Shown: positions 43,660 to 53,566, counted from the first letter of the stretch. The stretch: DNA of 64,000 bases from Bordetella genomosp. 13 (GCF_007679965.1 NZ_VEHL01000003.1:434001-498000), one strand, 5' to 3'. The notes: generated by a model not told the origin, from the sequence alone. Translations and numbers: made by a program.

Positions 43660-44871
43660 ATGTCCGCCGTGCTGAATCCCGAGTTTCTGTCCCTGCCCAG
43701 CAGCGGGCACCGCGAGCCCGCCGAGGACGCCGCGTTCCGCGAGGAACTGCAGGCCTTTGCCCGCGCGCATTGCCCGCCGGAGATCCGCTCGGTGGTGGCG
43801 GCCGGCGACAAGATCACCCGGCCCGTCTACAGCCGCTGGCAGCAGATCCTGAACACGCGCGGCTGGGCGGCGCCCAACTGGCCGCCCGAGCACGGCGGCA
43901 CCGGCTGGGACCTGCGCCGCCGCATGATCTTCGAAGAGGTGATGGCCGACCTGGACTGCCCGCCGCTGTATCACCATGGCCTGGGGCACATCGGCCCGGT
44001 CATCATGCAGTTCGGCACAGAACAGCAGAAAGCGAAGTTCCTGCCGCGCATCCTGGACACCACCGACTGGTGGTGCCAGGGCTATTCCGAGCCGGGCTCG
44101 GGCTCGGACCTGGCCTCGCTGTCCACGCCGGCCGTGCGCGACGGCGACCACTACGTCATCAACGGCCAGAAGATCTGGACCTCGCACGCCCATGAGGCCG
44201 ACCGCATCTACCTGCTGGCGCGCACCTCGCGCGAGGGCCGCAAGCAGGAAGGCATCTCGCTGTTCCTGATCGACATGGACACCCCGGGCATCCGCGTGCG
44301 GCCGATTCCCACCATCGACGGCTGGCATCACGTCAACGAGGTCTTCCTGGACGACGTGCGCGTGCCGGCCGACCGGCTGGTGGGCGAGGAGGGCCGCGGC
44401 TGGACCTGCGCCAAGTATCTGCTGGAGCGCGAACGCCTGCCGCCCGCCAGCGTGGCGCAGTTGATGCGGCAATGGCGCCGCGTGGCGCGCCTGCTGCACG
44501 AGCGCCGCCAGGCCGAGCCGCTGCGCGACTACGGCGCGCTGGACGACGAGCTGTTGGCGCTGGCCGCGCGCATCAAGGGCGCGCGCGAGATGCTGGCGCA
44601 GGCCATCGACGCCATGATGCGCAAGGAGCCGCTGGACGCGAAGCCCTCGGCCCTGAAGCAGGCCTGCAGCGTGGTCTCGCAGTCGCTGACGCGCATCGCC
44701 TACCTGGCCGTGGGCGAGGGCGGCACGCAACGCCTGCTGCGCGAGGACGACGCGGCCTCGCCCGACGGCACGTGGGTGCAGAACTACCTGTTCGCGCGGT
44801 CCAAGACGATTGCCGGCGGCACGACCGAAGTGCAGCTCAACGTCGTGGCGCGGTCCCTGTTCGGCAGCTGA
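43660..44871 (+). CDS. Acyl-CoA dehydrogenase
   Basis: The protein has 403 residues. WWCQGYSEPGSGSDLAS is the flavin/substrate motif of the family and QNYLFARSKTIAGGTTEVQLNVVARSLFG is the C-terminal FAD-contact motif. It removes two hydrogens from an acyl-CoA, passing electrons to ETF. It overlaps no gene but follows the hydratase stop by 1 nt. It is likely to pair with the smaller dehydrogenase-like protein encoded next. Confidence 0.9.
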   Translation: MSAVLNPEFLSLPSSGHREPAEDAAFREELQAFARAHCPPEIRSVVAAGDKITRPVYSRWQQILNTRGWAAPNWPPEHGGTGWDLRRRMIFEEVMADLDCPPLYHHGLGHIGPVIMQFGTEQQKAKFLPRILDTTDWWCQGYSEPGSGSDLASLSTPAVRDGDHYVINGQKIWTSHAHEADRIYLLARTSREGRKQEGISLFLIDMDTPGIRVRPIPTIDGWHHVNEVFLDDVRVPADRLVGEEGRGWTCAKYLLERERLPPASVAQLMRQWRRVARLLHERRQAEPLRDYGALDDELLALAARIKGAREMLAQAIDAMMRKEPLDAKPSALKQACSVVSQSLTRIAYLAVGEGGTQRLLREDDAASPDGTWVQNYLFARSKTIAGGTTEVQLNVVARSLFGS

Positions 44872-44886
44872 TTGGAGCCTACAGAC

Positions 44887-45975
44887 ATGTCATTCGAACC
44901 TACCATCGCCTTTCCCGGCCTGCTGTCCGACAGCGCCGTGCGGATGGCGCAAGACCAGGCCGGCCGCCATCCGCTGCGTCCCGCCGCCGCGCTGATCGGC
45001 GAGATGGGCTGGAACGCGGTGCTGGTGCCCGAGGCCCACGGCGGCGCGGGCGGCGACTTCGCGGACCTGGCATCCATCGTCGAGGGGCTGGCGCTGCATG
45101 CGGTGGACCTGCCCGTGATCACCCGCTGCGGCATCGTGCCGGCCGTGCTGTCCGCCTTGCCGGACTCGCCGCTCGCCGCGCCGTTGCTGGCCGCGTGCGC
45201 GGAAGGCGCCGCCGTGATCGAACTGGCCGGCCCCTTGGCCACGGCGGAGCCCGTGCGGCCGCTGGTGGCGCGGCTGCACGACAACGCCTGGCGGGTGTCG
45301 GGCGCCACCGCCCCGGCCCGCCTGACCGACGATTGCACGCACGTGCTGCTGGCCTGCGAGGAAGACGGCGGCGGCCCCGTGCTGGCCGCGGTGCCGCGCG
45401 CCGCGCTGGAAGGGCTGCCGGCCGTGGCGTACCGCACGATGGAAGACCAGCCGGTGCAGGTCTACGAGTTGGCCGACTGGGCCCTGCCGCCCGACGCCGT
45501 GCTGGCCAGCGGCGCGCCGGCCCGCGAGGCCCTGCGCGCCGGCTGGCGCGTGGCAGTGGCCGCCGTGGCCACCGACACGGTGGCCTGCATGGGCGCGGCA
45601 CTGTCGCGCACCATCGCCTACCTGCTGGAGCGCCGGCAGTTCGGGCAGGCGCTGGCCCAGTTCCAGGCCTTGCGCCACGACGTGGCCCGGCTGTATATCG
45701 AATACGAGATCGCGCGCAATCTGCTGCAGGCGTCGCTGCGGGCCCTGGACGCCGAGCCGGGGCAGGGCAACGACGCCGCCTTCGACCTGCTGGGCCTGCA
45801 CGTCGGCCAGCAGGCCGTGCCGTTCGCCGAGACCGTCATCCAGCTGCACGGCGGCATGGGCATGACGCGCGAAATGCCCGCCGCCCGGCTGGCCGTGCGC
45901 ATGCTGGCCAATGCCGCGCGCCATGGCGATCCGCTGGCGCACCGGCGCAGCCTGCATGCGATGAGAAAACAGTGA
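44887..45975 (+). CDS. Second acyl-CoA dehydrogenase-family protein, shorter
   Basis: The protein has 362 residues. GEMGWNAVLVPEAHGGAGGDFADLASIVEGL fits the N-terminal helix domain, and IQLHGGMGMTREMPAARLAVR the C-terminal motif. The middle beta-domain is divergent and lacks the SEPGSGSD motif, so it may be the partner subunit of a heteromeric dehydrogenase, as in steroid-side-chain ACAD pairs. GGAG lies 9 nt before the ATG. It follows the first dehydrogenase by 15 nt. Confidence 0.85.
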   Translation: MSFEPTIAFPGLLSDSAVRMAQDQAGRHPLRPAAALIGEMGWNAVLVPEAHGGAGGDFADLASIVEGLALHAVDLPVITRCGIVPAVLSALPDSPLAAPLLAACAEGAAVIELAGPLATAEPVRPLVARLHDNAWRVSGATAPARLTDDCTHVLLACEEDGGGPVLAAVPRAALEGLPAVAYRTMEDQPVQVYELADWALPPDAVLASGAPAREALRAGWRVAVAAVATDTVACMGAALSRTIAYLLERRQFGQALAQFQALRHDVARLYIEYEIARNLLQASLRALDAEPGQGNDAAFDLLGLHVGQQAVPFAETVIQLHGGMGMTREMPAARLAVRMLANAARHGDPLAHRRSLHAMRKQ

Positions 45976-46067
45976 GCCCGCGGCCCGCCGGCGTGCGCGG
46001 CACGAGCGCGCAACAGCCTGCGGGCCGTCCTGAAGTCGGCTGGCGCAGCGCGCAGCACGGAGACACA

Positions 46068-48308
46068 ATGCGTACCGATCATCCCTTGCAGGCTTTCTTC
46101 GATCCCGGTTCCGTCGCCATCATCGGCGCCTCGTCCGACCCGGACAAGCTGGGCGGCCGGCCCATCCGCTTCCTGCGCGACGCGGGCTACGCCGGCCAGA
46201 TCTTTCCCATCAATCCCAAGTCCGACACGGTGCAGGGCCTGAAGGCCTATGCCAGCCTGGCCGACGTGCCGCAGGCCATCGACCAGGCGCTGATCATCGT
46301 GCCCGCGCCCGGCGCGCAGGCGGCCCTGCAGGCCTGCATCGACAAGGGCATCCGCCACGTGCAGGTGCTCAGTTCCGGTTTCGCGGAAGAGGACGACGCC
46401 GGCCGCGAGCGCCAGCGCGCCCTGGTCGAGCTCGCAGGCAGGCACGGCGTGCGGCTGACCGGCCCCAACTGCCTGGGCGTGGTCAGCGTGCACAACCGCT
46501 TCTATGCCACGTTCTCCACAGCGCTGGAGGCGCTGGCGCCGCGGGAGGGCGGCATCAGCTTCGCCACGCAGAGCGGTGCGTTCGGCTCGTGCGCCTATGC
46601 GCAGGCCATCCAGCGCGGCCTGGGCATCGCCCGCATCGTGGCCACCGGCAACGAGGCCGACGTGGACGTGGCGCAGTGCATCGATTTCCTGGCCTCGGAC
46701 GACAAGACCCGCGTCATCTGCGCCGCCATCGAGGGGTGCCGCGACGGCGACGTGCTGCGCCGCGCCCTGCGCAAGGCCGCGGCTGCCGGCAAGCCGGTGA
46801 TCCTGATGAAGGTGGGCACCTCCACCCGCGGCCAGGTGGCGGCGGCCACGCACACAGGCGCCGTGGCCGGCAACGACCGCATCTTCGATGCCGTGGTGCG
46901 CGAATGCGGCGCCTGGCGTGCGGCCACCATCGAGCAGATGCTGGACATCGCCTACGTGTGCACGCAACTGGCCAAGCCCGCCAACAACCGCGCCGGCATC
47001 CTGACCGTGTCGGGCGGCATCGGCGTGCTGATGACCGACGACGCCGAACGCATGGGCGTCGACATTCCCGTGCTGCCGGCCGAGGTACGGCGGCGCGCGC
47101 ACGAACTGGTGCCGTTCTCCATCGGCGAGAACCCGCTGGACACCACCGCCCAGATCGGCGCGGTGAAGAACGGCGTGCCTCGGCTGGCCGAGGTGCTGCT
47201 GCAGGACACGGACTGGTCGACGCTGTGCATCTACCTGGCGCAGATTCCGTGCGACGAGAAGCGCTTTCCGGTGATGCTGGAAGGGCTGTCGGACCTGCGG
47301 CGGCGCTATCCCGACCGGCTGATCGTGCTGGTGGGGCCGTACAGCGAGCAGATGCGGGTGGCGATCGAGGCGAGCGGACTGGTGATCTTCGCGGACCCGG
47401 GACGCGCGATGGCCGCGGTCGGCGCCGCCTGCGGGATGGCGGCTCGGCGCTGCGCGATGGATGCGGCGCGCGGGCAGCCGGGGGCGGCGCATGGCGAGGC
47501 GTCGGCCCACGTCGACGCTCAGGCAGATGCCTCCATTGGACGGGGGCAATCGGCCAGGGCCGTTTCGGCAGCTGCGTCGGTGTCCGCACCGCAGCCGGCC
47601 GCGCCGAGGCCGGCCGCGCCGCAGCCGGCCGCGCCGCGCATGGCTCCGCCGGCTTTCGGCACGCGCCTGGACGAGGTCCAGGCCAAGCAGGTGCTGGCCG
47701 CGTATGGCCTGCCCATGCTGGACGAGACGCTGTGCGCCGATGCCGACCAGGCCGTCGCGGCCGCGGCGCGGGTGGGCTATCCCGTGGTCGCCAAGATCGT
47801 GTCGGCGGACATCCCGCACAAGACCGAGATCGGCGGCGTGCTGCTGAACCTGAAGGACGAGGATGCCGTGCGCTCGGCCCATGCGCTGCTGCGCCAGCGC
47901 GCGGGGCAGGCGCCGGTGTCGGGCGTGCTGATCGCGCCGATGTGCGCGCCGGGCACGGAAATCATTTTGGGCGTGCACGTCGATCCGCTGTTCGGCCCGA
48001 TGGTGATGTTCGGCCTGGGCGGCGTCGCGGTCGAGCTGTACCAGGACGTGGCCTTCGCCACCGCACCGCTGGACGAGGCGCGCGCCCGGGCGCTGGTGGG
48101 GTCGGTGCGCGCATCGCGCCTGCTGGAGGGATGGCGCGGCCAGGCCGCGCTGGACGTGCCCGCGCTGGTGCGGGCCCTGGTCTCGCTGTCGCAACTGGCC
48201 TACGACTGGCGCGGCGTGCTGGCCGGGGTGGACGTGAATCCGTTCGTGCTGCGCCGTGACGGCGGCGTGTGCCTGGATGCGCTGATCACGCTGAAGGCGC
48301 AGGCGTGA
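46068..48308 (+). CDS. ADP-forming acyl-CoA synthetase (acetate-CoA ligase family)
   Basis: The protein has 746 residues and fuses the two ADP-forming synthetase subunits. A CoA-binding domain comes first (about 8-140, SVAIIGASSDPDKLGG), then succinyl-CoA-ligase-like domains with His262 (ATHTGAVAGND), which aligns with the phosphohistidine, and a C-terminal ATP-grasp domain from about 517. A Pro/Ala linker of QPAAPRPAAP type (about 500-516) joins them. It probably activates the acid brought in by the Bug proteins to its CoA ester. It is last in the TetR-controlled operon, 92 nt after the dehydrogenase. Confidence 0.88.
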   Translation: MRTDHPLQAFFDPGSVAIIGASSDPDKLGGRPIRFLRDAGYAGQIFPINPKSDTVQGLKAYASLADVPQAIDQALIIVPAPGAQAALQACIDKGIRHVQVLSSGFAEEDDAGRERQRALVELAGRHGVRLTGPNCLGVVSVHNRFYATFSTALEALAPREGGISFATQSGAFGSCAYAQAIQRGLGIARIVATGNEADVDVAQCIDFLASDDKTRVICAAIEGCRDGDVLRRALRKAAAAGKPVILMKVGTSTRGQVAAATHTGAVAGNDRIFDAVVRECGAWRAATIEQMLDIAYVCTQLAKPANNRAGILTVSGGIGVLMTDDAERMGVDIPVLPAEVRRRAHELVPFSIGENPLDTTAQIGAVKNGVPRLAEVLLQDTDWSTLCIYLAQIPCDEKRFPVMLEGLSDLRRRYPDRLIVLVGPYSEQMRVAIEASGLVIFADPGRAMAAVGAACGMAARRCAMDAARGQPGAAHGEASAHVDAQADASIGRGQSARAVSAAASVSAPQPAAPRPAAPQPAAPRMAPPAFGTRLDEVQAKQVLAAYGLPMLDETLCADADQAVAAAARVGYPVVAKIVSADIPHKTEIGGVLLNLKDEDAVRSAHALLRQRAGQAPVSGVLIAPMCAPGTEIILGVHVDPLFGPMVMFGLGGVAVELYQDVAFATAPLDEARARALVGSVRASRLLEGWRGQAALDVPALVRALVSLSQLAYDWRGVLAGVDVNPFVLRRDGGVCLDALITLKAQA

Positions 48309-48656
48309 TCCGGCGGCCGCCCCTGCACGCAGCGGCCTGACTCATGGGCTGGCAGGCCTCGCGGCGCCTTGCCATGCGGGCACCATGACCTTCCACGTCC
48401 CTTGCGTGGGCGCGATGCTTTGCGCGCACGAGACGGCCACCCGGTGCAGCACGCCTCGGCAGTCGGGGAAAGCGCCAGCGTGGCAAGACCAAGCACGCGT
48501 ACTGCGATGGATGGCTTCATTCGCGCTTCCGCAGAGGTCGGGTTGTTGCATGGGCATCGCGCGCGGGAATCGGCACAGGCTCGGCTACCGTTGCGCGATT
48601 ACAGCGCATCTCCTGCGCGTAAAGCTGTCACCGAGCAGCGGTGGCCGAACGGCTTG
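48309..48656. other. Gap without recognised gene (348 nt)
   Basis: Lies between two convergent genes. No convincing gene, terminator with T-run or repeat was seen, though several short frames are open on both strands as expected for this base composition. Confidence 0.5.
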
Positions 48657-51251
48657 CTACTTCGCCAGGTCGTACTCCCATTGCACCGGCTCGTCGTTGC
48701 TGTACCAGTTGCCCCGGTTCCAATACAGCTTGCCATCGTGCGGCGACAGTCCCATCACGCCCAGGTAGCCGGGGATGGCCAGCTGGCGCCAGGTGCGGCC
48801 ACCGTCGCGGGTATAGAAATGCGCGTCGGTGTCGATCTCGGCGCGGTCCTTCGTGAAGGGCGCCAGCCATCGCGGCAGGACGGTATCGCCCCACAGGCTG
48901 ACCACCTGATACTGGCCGTTGCTCCAGAAATAGCGCGCCAACGTGCGGTCCTGCGCCAGCCAGCGGGGCAGCAGGGAGGGCATCCTTTGCCGCTCGACCC
49001 ATTTGCCGGTCGCGGTATCGAGCCGGACGAGCCATTTGCCGTCCTCGTCTTCCTGTACGGCGTAGGTCCTGCCATCGAGCGAGGTCGACAGCTGCACGAT
49101 GCGCGTGCCGGCCTGGCGAGTCACCTTCGTGACTTGCCATTCGCCTTCCGGCCCCAGGCGCGAAAGCTCGGCGCGGGTAGTAAGCGTCAGCCGCCGGCTG
49201 CCCTTGCCCGCGTCATGCCAGATGACCTCTGACGCCCAGGCGTACGCGCGCTCGCCGCTTGTCTGGACCACGTAGCGATCCTGGTCCATATCGCGGCGGT
49301 TGGGAAAGGTGGCCATCGAGTCGCCGACCAGTTCGCGCAGGTAGGCATTGGGGGCGATCAAGGGTTCGGGGCTGTAGACCACGCGCGAGGTCCGGCCCTG
49401 ATCGGGCGAATGGAACAGGCCGGTGGGCTTGATTTCGCGGCCGTCCGCGGCGTGGCGCGGCGTCACGGGCTCGGGGCGGCCCCAGACGGTCTCGGCGGCC
49501 TCCCCGGTGGGTTCGCCGCCCCAGGCCCAGACGTCCTGGTCCGAAGCGAACGTGGGCGCCAGGTTCGAGGCGAATGTGTCGACCTCGGACAGGAAGCCGG
49601 ATTGCACCCACTCCCAGGTCGCGCCGTGATCGGCGGAGCGGAACACGGCAGTCTGTTCGCGCGCCAGCGACGACGACTGCGGGCGCTCGACGTCGGTCAG
49701 CAGGAACAAGGTGTCGGACTGCGGCGACACCACCATGCAGGCGCTGTCCGGCACGGCGGCCACGAGCTTGAAGCTGCCGTCGTCCTGCAGGCGCGCCAGC
49801 GTGGTCAGCTCGGGCCGCGAGCCGAATCCGCGATAGCCTTGCCGTTCATCGTCCTGCTGGTCCCGGGCAACGAGCCGGCTCAGGTCCTGCACGCCTTCCG
49901 GTACGTACGAGGCCGAACCGAGAGCGTCCTCGTTGCGTGCGATCAGCCAGGTGCCGTGGCGGGTCTGGACGACGCCGGTGCAGCCTTGCGCCATGCTGCG
50001 CCAGCGGGCGCTGCCCAGCTCCCCGGTCACCGCCATGCCGGGCGCGCTGCCGGCCAGGCCCAGGTTGGAACGCGCAAGCGTCCACGCCACATAGGCGGGC
50101 AGGGCGGCGCACAGCGCCAGCACGGCCAGCACGGCGCTCCAACGCCGCGGCGAGGCGCGCATCCGGCCGCTGGCCAGGCACAGCAGCACGAAGGCGGCGA
50201 TGGTCACGGCGACGGCCCAGGGCAGGGCGCTTTGCGGATCGCCCGCGAACTGCCGCGGCAGCGAGTAGACCAGTCCCGGGCTTGCCCATGCCGCGAGCCA
50301 CGCGAGGGCCAGCAACACGAAGCTCGTCAACAGGTAGGCGCCGATGCCCGCCAGCAAGGGCTTGAGCACCATTGGGAACGCGCCGTCATCGGCAAATTCG
50401 ACGCGGCGCGCGTACACATGGGCGGCCACGGCGCACGCCAGGCCGGCCAGCCCGATCTGGCCGAGCGCCAGCGGCAGGCTCAGCCCGTTGAGCGCCTCCA
50501 TGGGCAGGTCGACGTCCGCCAGTTCCGCCATCCACGGCCACAGGCCCATGTAGACGGCCTGCAGCAGCGCGACGTGCATTCCCAGGCATCCCAGCAGGAA
50601 CGTCGCGAATACGGTGGGTCGTCGCAGCGCAGGCACCCCGGGCTCGACAGGCGGGACGACTGTGTTCGATATCGCGCCGGCGGACGCCCGAGCGGACCGG
50701 AAATGCAGCCACGTGGGCAACCAGGCCCATAGCGGCGCCGATGCGTAGATCACCGCGGTCAGCGTCCAGTACTCCCTGCGCAGGAAAGGCGCCATCTGGT
50801 CCAGGTCCGCCGCTTCATGCAGCCTGCGCAGGCCCTCGAAGGACAAGCCCTGCACATAGGCGAGCAATTGATGGCGGAGTGCGAACGACCAGACCAGCGC
50901 GGCCGCGATGAAAACGATCCAGCCGCGGGCGCCTGCGCCTGCCGCGGCCCATGGCCTGCGGCGCAGGATCCGGGCGCTGAACAGGAACACGAGCAGCACT
51001 TCGATGGCCAGCACGGGCGCAAGCGCCAGCGCCTGCTGGAACCCCTGGGGCACGTTGAGCACCTGCATCGGCACGATGGGATACACGTGGCGCAGCCAGG
51101 CCTCGTGCGTCCGTACCAGCGCTTCGAAGGTCTCCGGCGGCAGCAGGTCCAGCAACACCAGCAACAGGTCTGGAATGCCGCGTATCAGCAGATACGCCAG
51201 GGCGATTTTCAGGGCGTGGCGCTTGGATCCAGAGACGTCGGGTGCGGGCAT
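48657..51251 (-). CDS. Membrane protein with C-terminal Asp-box (BNR) repeats, unknown function
   Basis: The protein has 864 residues. The first half (about 1-400) has eight or nine hydrophobic spans. From about 410 a soluble domain follows with Asp-box repeats of S-x-D-x-G-x-T-W type: SADHGATWEW, SPDQGRTSRV and TRDGGRTWRQ. These mark sialidase/BNR-like beta-propellers. Most likely a membrane-anchored propeller facing the periplasm. No catalytic residues or family could be named. It is divergent from two exported-protein genes. The start ATG is at 51251. Confidence 0.75.
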   Translation of the reverse strand: MPAPDVSGSKRHALKIALAYLLIRGIPDLLLVLLDLLPPETFEALVRTHEAWLRHVYPIVPMQVLNVPQGFQQALALAPVLAIEVLLVFLFSARILRRRPWAAAGAGARGWIVFIAAALVWSFALRHQLLAYVQGLSFEGLRRLHEAADLDQMAPFLRREYWTLTAVIYASAPLWAWLPTWLHFRSARASAGAISNTVVPPVEPGVPALRRPTVFATFLLGCLGMHVALLQAVYMGLWPWMAELADVDLPMEALNGLSLPLALGQIGLAGLACAVAAHVYARRVEFADDGAFPMVLKPLLAGIGAYLLTSFVLLALAWLAAWASPGLVYSLPRQFAGDPQSALPWAVAVTIAAFVLLCLASGRMRASPRRWSAVLAVLALCAALPAYVAWTLARSNLGLAGSAPGMAVTGELGSARWRSMAQGCTGVVQTRHGTWLIARNEDALGSASYVPEGVQDLSRLVARDQQDDERQGYRGFGSRPELTTLARLQDDGSFKLVAAVPDSACMVVSPQSDTLFLLTDVERPQSSSLAREQTAVFRSADHGATWEWVQSGFLSEVDTFASNLAPTFASDQDVWAWGGEPTGEAAETVWGRPEPVTPRHAADGREIKPTGLFHSPDQGRTSRVVYSPEPLIAPNAYLRELVGDSMATFPNRRDMDQDRYVVQTSGERAYAWASEVIWHDAGKGSRRLTLTTRAELSRLGPEGEWQVTKVTRQAGTRIVQLSTSLDGRTYAVQEDEDGKWLVRLDTATGKWVERQRMPSLLPRWLAQDRTLARYFWSNGQYQVVSLWGDTVLPRWLAPFTKDRAEIDTDAHFYTRDGGRTWRQLAIPGYLGVMGLSPHDGKLYWNRGNWYSNDEPVQWEYDLAK

Positions 51252-51577
51252 GTCCGGCAGGGTGGCGTAGTCGAGGGCGCATTATTCCCGCAGCGCGCGC
51301 GGCGGCCGTTTCAGGATTTGACGAGATCTTGCGGAAGGTTCTGGAGCTGCACGATGCCGCCTATCGCAGGCCCATCGCGGCCGATCGCACGCGATTCGAT
51401 GCGCCTCATCGCAGCCTCGTGTGCGGATGGACACGCGGGTTTCTCGCGGCGAGCATCGTCGCCCTCCTGCGGTCGAGCCGCCCCGTCGATCCCAGGGCGG
51501 ATGACACGCAGTCCTGCTTTGCACATAATGCCCGTCACCGGTGGAATGCGCGCCGCAACGATCAGGAGAGTCCCTGC
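51252..51577. other. Divergent gap without recognised gene (326 nt)
   Basis: Lies between the membrane/Asp-box gene (leftward) and the exported protein gene at 51578 (rightward), so it should hold two promoters. No clear gene or repeat was seen. Confidence 0.5.
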
Positions 51578-52246
51578 ATGTCTGCCCCACGCACGGCGAG
51601 TCTGCAATCGGCGTGGCGCCGCGGCGCCTTGCCTGGACTGCGGTCAGGACTGCTTGCCCTGGCCATGCTGGCCGGACTGGGCGCACCGGCCTGCGCGCCC
51701 GTGGCCCACGCCTTCGACCGGCAGGCCCAGACCGAGCGGTACGCGCGCTGGGTGGAGGACTTTCAGCGCGACTTCCGCAAGCTGTCGGGCCTGCGCGATC
51801 CAAGCGATGCGGACATCGAGCGCCTGTTCGCCGACACCATCGTGCCGGGCTCGCGCGCGGTGGATTTCGTGCGGCTGCTGAGCGAACAGCCCGAAGGCTC
51901 GGCAGCGGGCGGCATCGCGTTCCAGGGGCCGGCGCGGCTGGTGTTCGGCGTGCTGCGCGACGCGGTGGTCGCCGGAGACGGCGGCCTGTACACCGACCAG
52001 CCGAAGGACAGGGCTCCGCTGCAGTTGCGCGTCTGGTACCTGCACATCGACGGCGGCGGCCTGCTCGAGCCTTACTTCAACGACCCCGAGGCCTTCAAGC
52101 CCTACGGACTGCCGCCCGAGGGCACGCTGACGCGGCACGCGTATCCCTTCCTGCTGTTCGAAGAGGGCCCGCGCCTGCGACTGGGCGCCATCACGCAGGA
52201 GTTCTGGGGCGTGATCCGTTTCCTGGACAACAAGCAGCATGGTTGA
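51578..52246 (+). CDS. Exported protein of unknown function
   Basis: The protein has 222 residues. AGGAGAG precedes the ATG. An N-terminal signal (about 1-40) ends in PVAHAFDRQ. The mature part has FLLFEEGPRLRLGAITQEFWGVIRFLDNK near the C-terminus and LQLRVWYLHIDGGGLLEPYFND in the middle; no family recognised. Its stop region lies next to the start of the next exported-protein gene, so both form an operon. Confidence 0.75.
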   Translation: MSAPRTASLQSAWRRGALPGLRSGLLALAMLAGLGAPACAPVAHAFDRQAQTERYARWVEDFQRDFRKLSGLRDPSDADIERLFADTIVPGSRAVDFVRLLSEQPEGSAAGGIAFQGPARLVFGVLRDAVVAGDGGLYTDQPKDRAPLQLRVWYLHIDGGGLLEPYFNDPEAFKPYGLPPEGTLTRHAYPFLLFEEGPRLRLGAITQEFWGVIRFLDNKQHG

Positions 52247-52253
52247 GACGACG

Positions 52254-53441
52254 ATGAGGCGACATGCCGTACGCGCATTGGGCGCCTTGCTGTTGTCGTC
52301 CTTGCCCGCGCTGGCCTGGGCGGCCTGCGAGCCGCTGGACGCGCCGCTGGACCGCAGCGCGCAATCCGAAGGCCTGCACGCCCAGGCCCTGGGCCTGGAG
52401 CTGCCGGCGCACGACACGCGGGTATTGCTGGGCCCGAAGGGCGAGCGCGTGCTGGCCGGGCCGGCGCCGATCGTGCTGGCGGATGACGACCTCGTCCCCC
52501 GGACCTGGATCGACGCGGTCGACTGGTCGGTCTATGGCGTGGCGGACCCCAGGCGGGCGTTGACGTTCCTGCAGCGCGATGCCGACGGACGCCTGTGCCG
52601 CGTCGACCGCCTGCGCGCCACGCGGGGCGGCGCGGTGGACGAGGGCGGCTTCCGCCTTGCCTACGATGCGCAGGGCAGGATCACCGGCTACGCCGAATAC
52701 GACGGCCCGCGCGACGGCGGCAAGCTGCGCAGCCAGGCTTGCCTCACGCGCGATGCCCAGGGCGGGGTCCTCGCCGCGCGCGCAGAATGCGGCGCCTCCG
52801 GGCCGGGCATCGCCACGCCGGGCGCCGCCGCATCGGACGTATCCACGCCGGACGTCTCCACGCCGGACGCCGCTGCGCCGGGCGCCGCTGCGCCGGCCGC
52901 GGGCGTGTACTACGTGCGTGATGCGCAGGGCAAGCTGCTGCGTACCGTCGACCTGCGCGCGGGCCCGGAGGGTGCGGTGGTGCGCCGCCTGGGCACGGAC
53001 GGCAAGGTGGATGCCGTGTACCGCCTGATGCCGGACTCCGCGCATCCCGACACGATGCTGGCCTACGCCGTGCCCCGGAATGACCGCGACCGCGTGCTGG
53101 TGGTGGCCGCCGGCACCTCGCCGGTGGTCCCCACCGGCATTCCCGACGAGGCCTGGCAAGTGGTGCGCGTGCCCGCGGACACCCTGGTGGACGACGGCAT
53201 GTATTCGTGGGATCCGGCCGTGCAGACGGTGCTGCTGCAAGGCCGCAGCACCCCGAACGGCAACGTGGTGCTGGGCGCCGACCAGGCGCACGCGTTCCAT
53301 CGCGCCCTGCTGGAAACGCCGGGCCGGGTGTTCCTGTACTACTCTCCCATGAGCCGCGTGCTGCCGGTCAGCGCGCTGGACGCGCAGACGTGGCGGCGCT
53401 GCATCGATCCGACCCAGGCGGATCCGAAGGCGTGCGGGTAG
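52254..53441 (+). CDS. Exported protein of unknown function with internal repeat
   Basis: The protein has 395 residues from the ATG at 52254; a start at 52239 is also possible and would overlap the upstream gene. Signal peptide MRRHAVRALGALLLSSLPALAWA. An N-terminal Cys-containing part and a C-terminal part (VYYVRDAQGKLLRTVDL to the end) are joined by a low-complexity stretch of six five-residue units of TPDAAAPG type (about 188-217). No family recognised. It is cotranscribed with the preceding exported protein, in a cluster with the Asp-box membrane protein. Confidence 0.72.
   Translation: MRRHAVRALGALLLSSLPALAWAACEPLDAPLDRSAQSEGLHAQALGLELPAHDTRVLLGPKGERVLAGPAPIVLADDDLVPRTWIDAVDWSVYGVADPRRALTFLQRDADGRLCRVDRLRATRGGAVDEGGFRLAYDAQGRITGYAEYDGPRDGGKLRSQACLTRDAQGGVLAARAECGASGPGIATPGAAASDVSTPDVSTPDAAAPGAAAPAAGVYYVRDAQGKLLRTVDLRAGPEGAVVRRLGTDGKVDAVYRLMPDSAHPDTMLAYAVPRNDRDRVLVVAAGTSPVVPTGIPDEAWQVVRVPADTLVDDGMYSWDPAVQTVLLQGRSTPNGNVVLGADQAHAFHRALLETPGRVFLYYSPMSRVLPVSALDAQTWRRCIDPTQADPKACG
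52815..52904 (+). repeat. 15-bp tandem repeat, six units, in exported-protein gene
   Basis: Six in-frame 15-bp units of ACGCCGGACGCCGCT type, encoding TPGAA, ASDVS, TPDVS, TPDAA, APGAA and APAAG. They form a flexible linker and may vary in number. Confidence 0.75.
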
Positions 53442-53566
53442 GGCCAGAGGGAGGCCGAGACGCGGTGTATGCGGCACCGGCCGTGGCCCGCGGCCACGAT
53501 CCACAGTCCGCTCCCGGCCTACGGGCATGCCCCGCAACGCCGGCCATGGCGGACGGCCCGAAAAGC

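Noticed and set aside
44472..46067. Upstream extension of the acyl-CoA synthetase frame to 1278 residues
   Set aside because: The extra part lies out of frame inside the two acyl-CoA dehydrogenase genes; the synthetase family begins at the ATG at 46068.
45618..48194. An 858-residue minus-strand open frame
   Set aside because: Lies antisense to the acyl-CoA dehydrogenase and the acyl-CoA synthetase and has no family signature, so it is a shadow frame.
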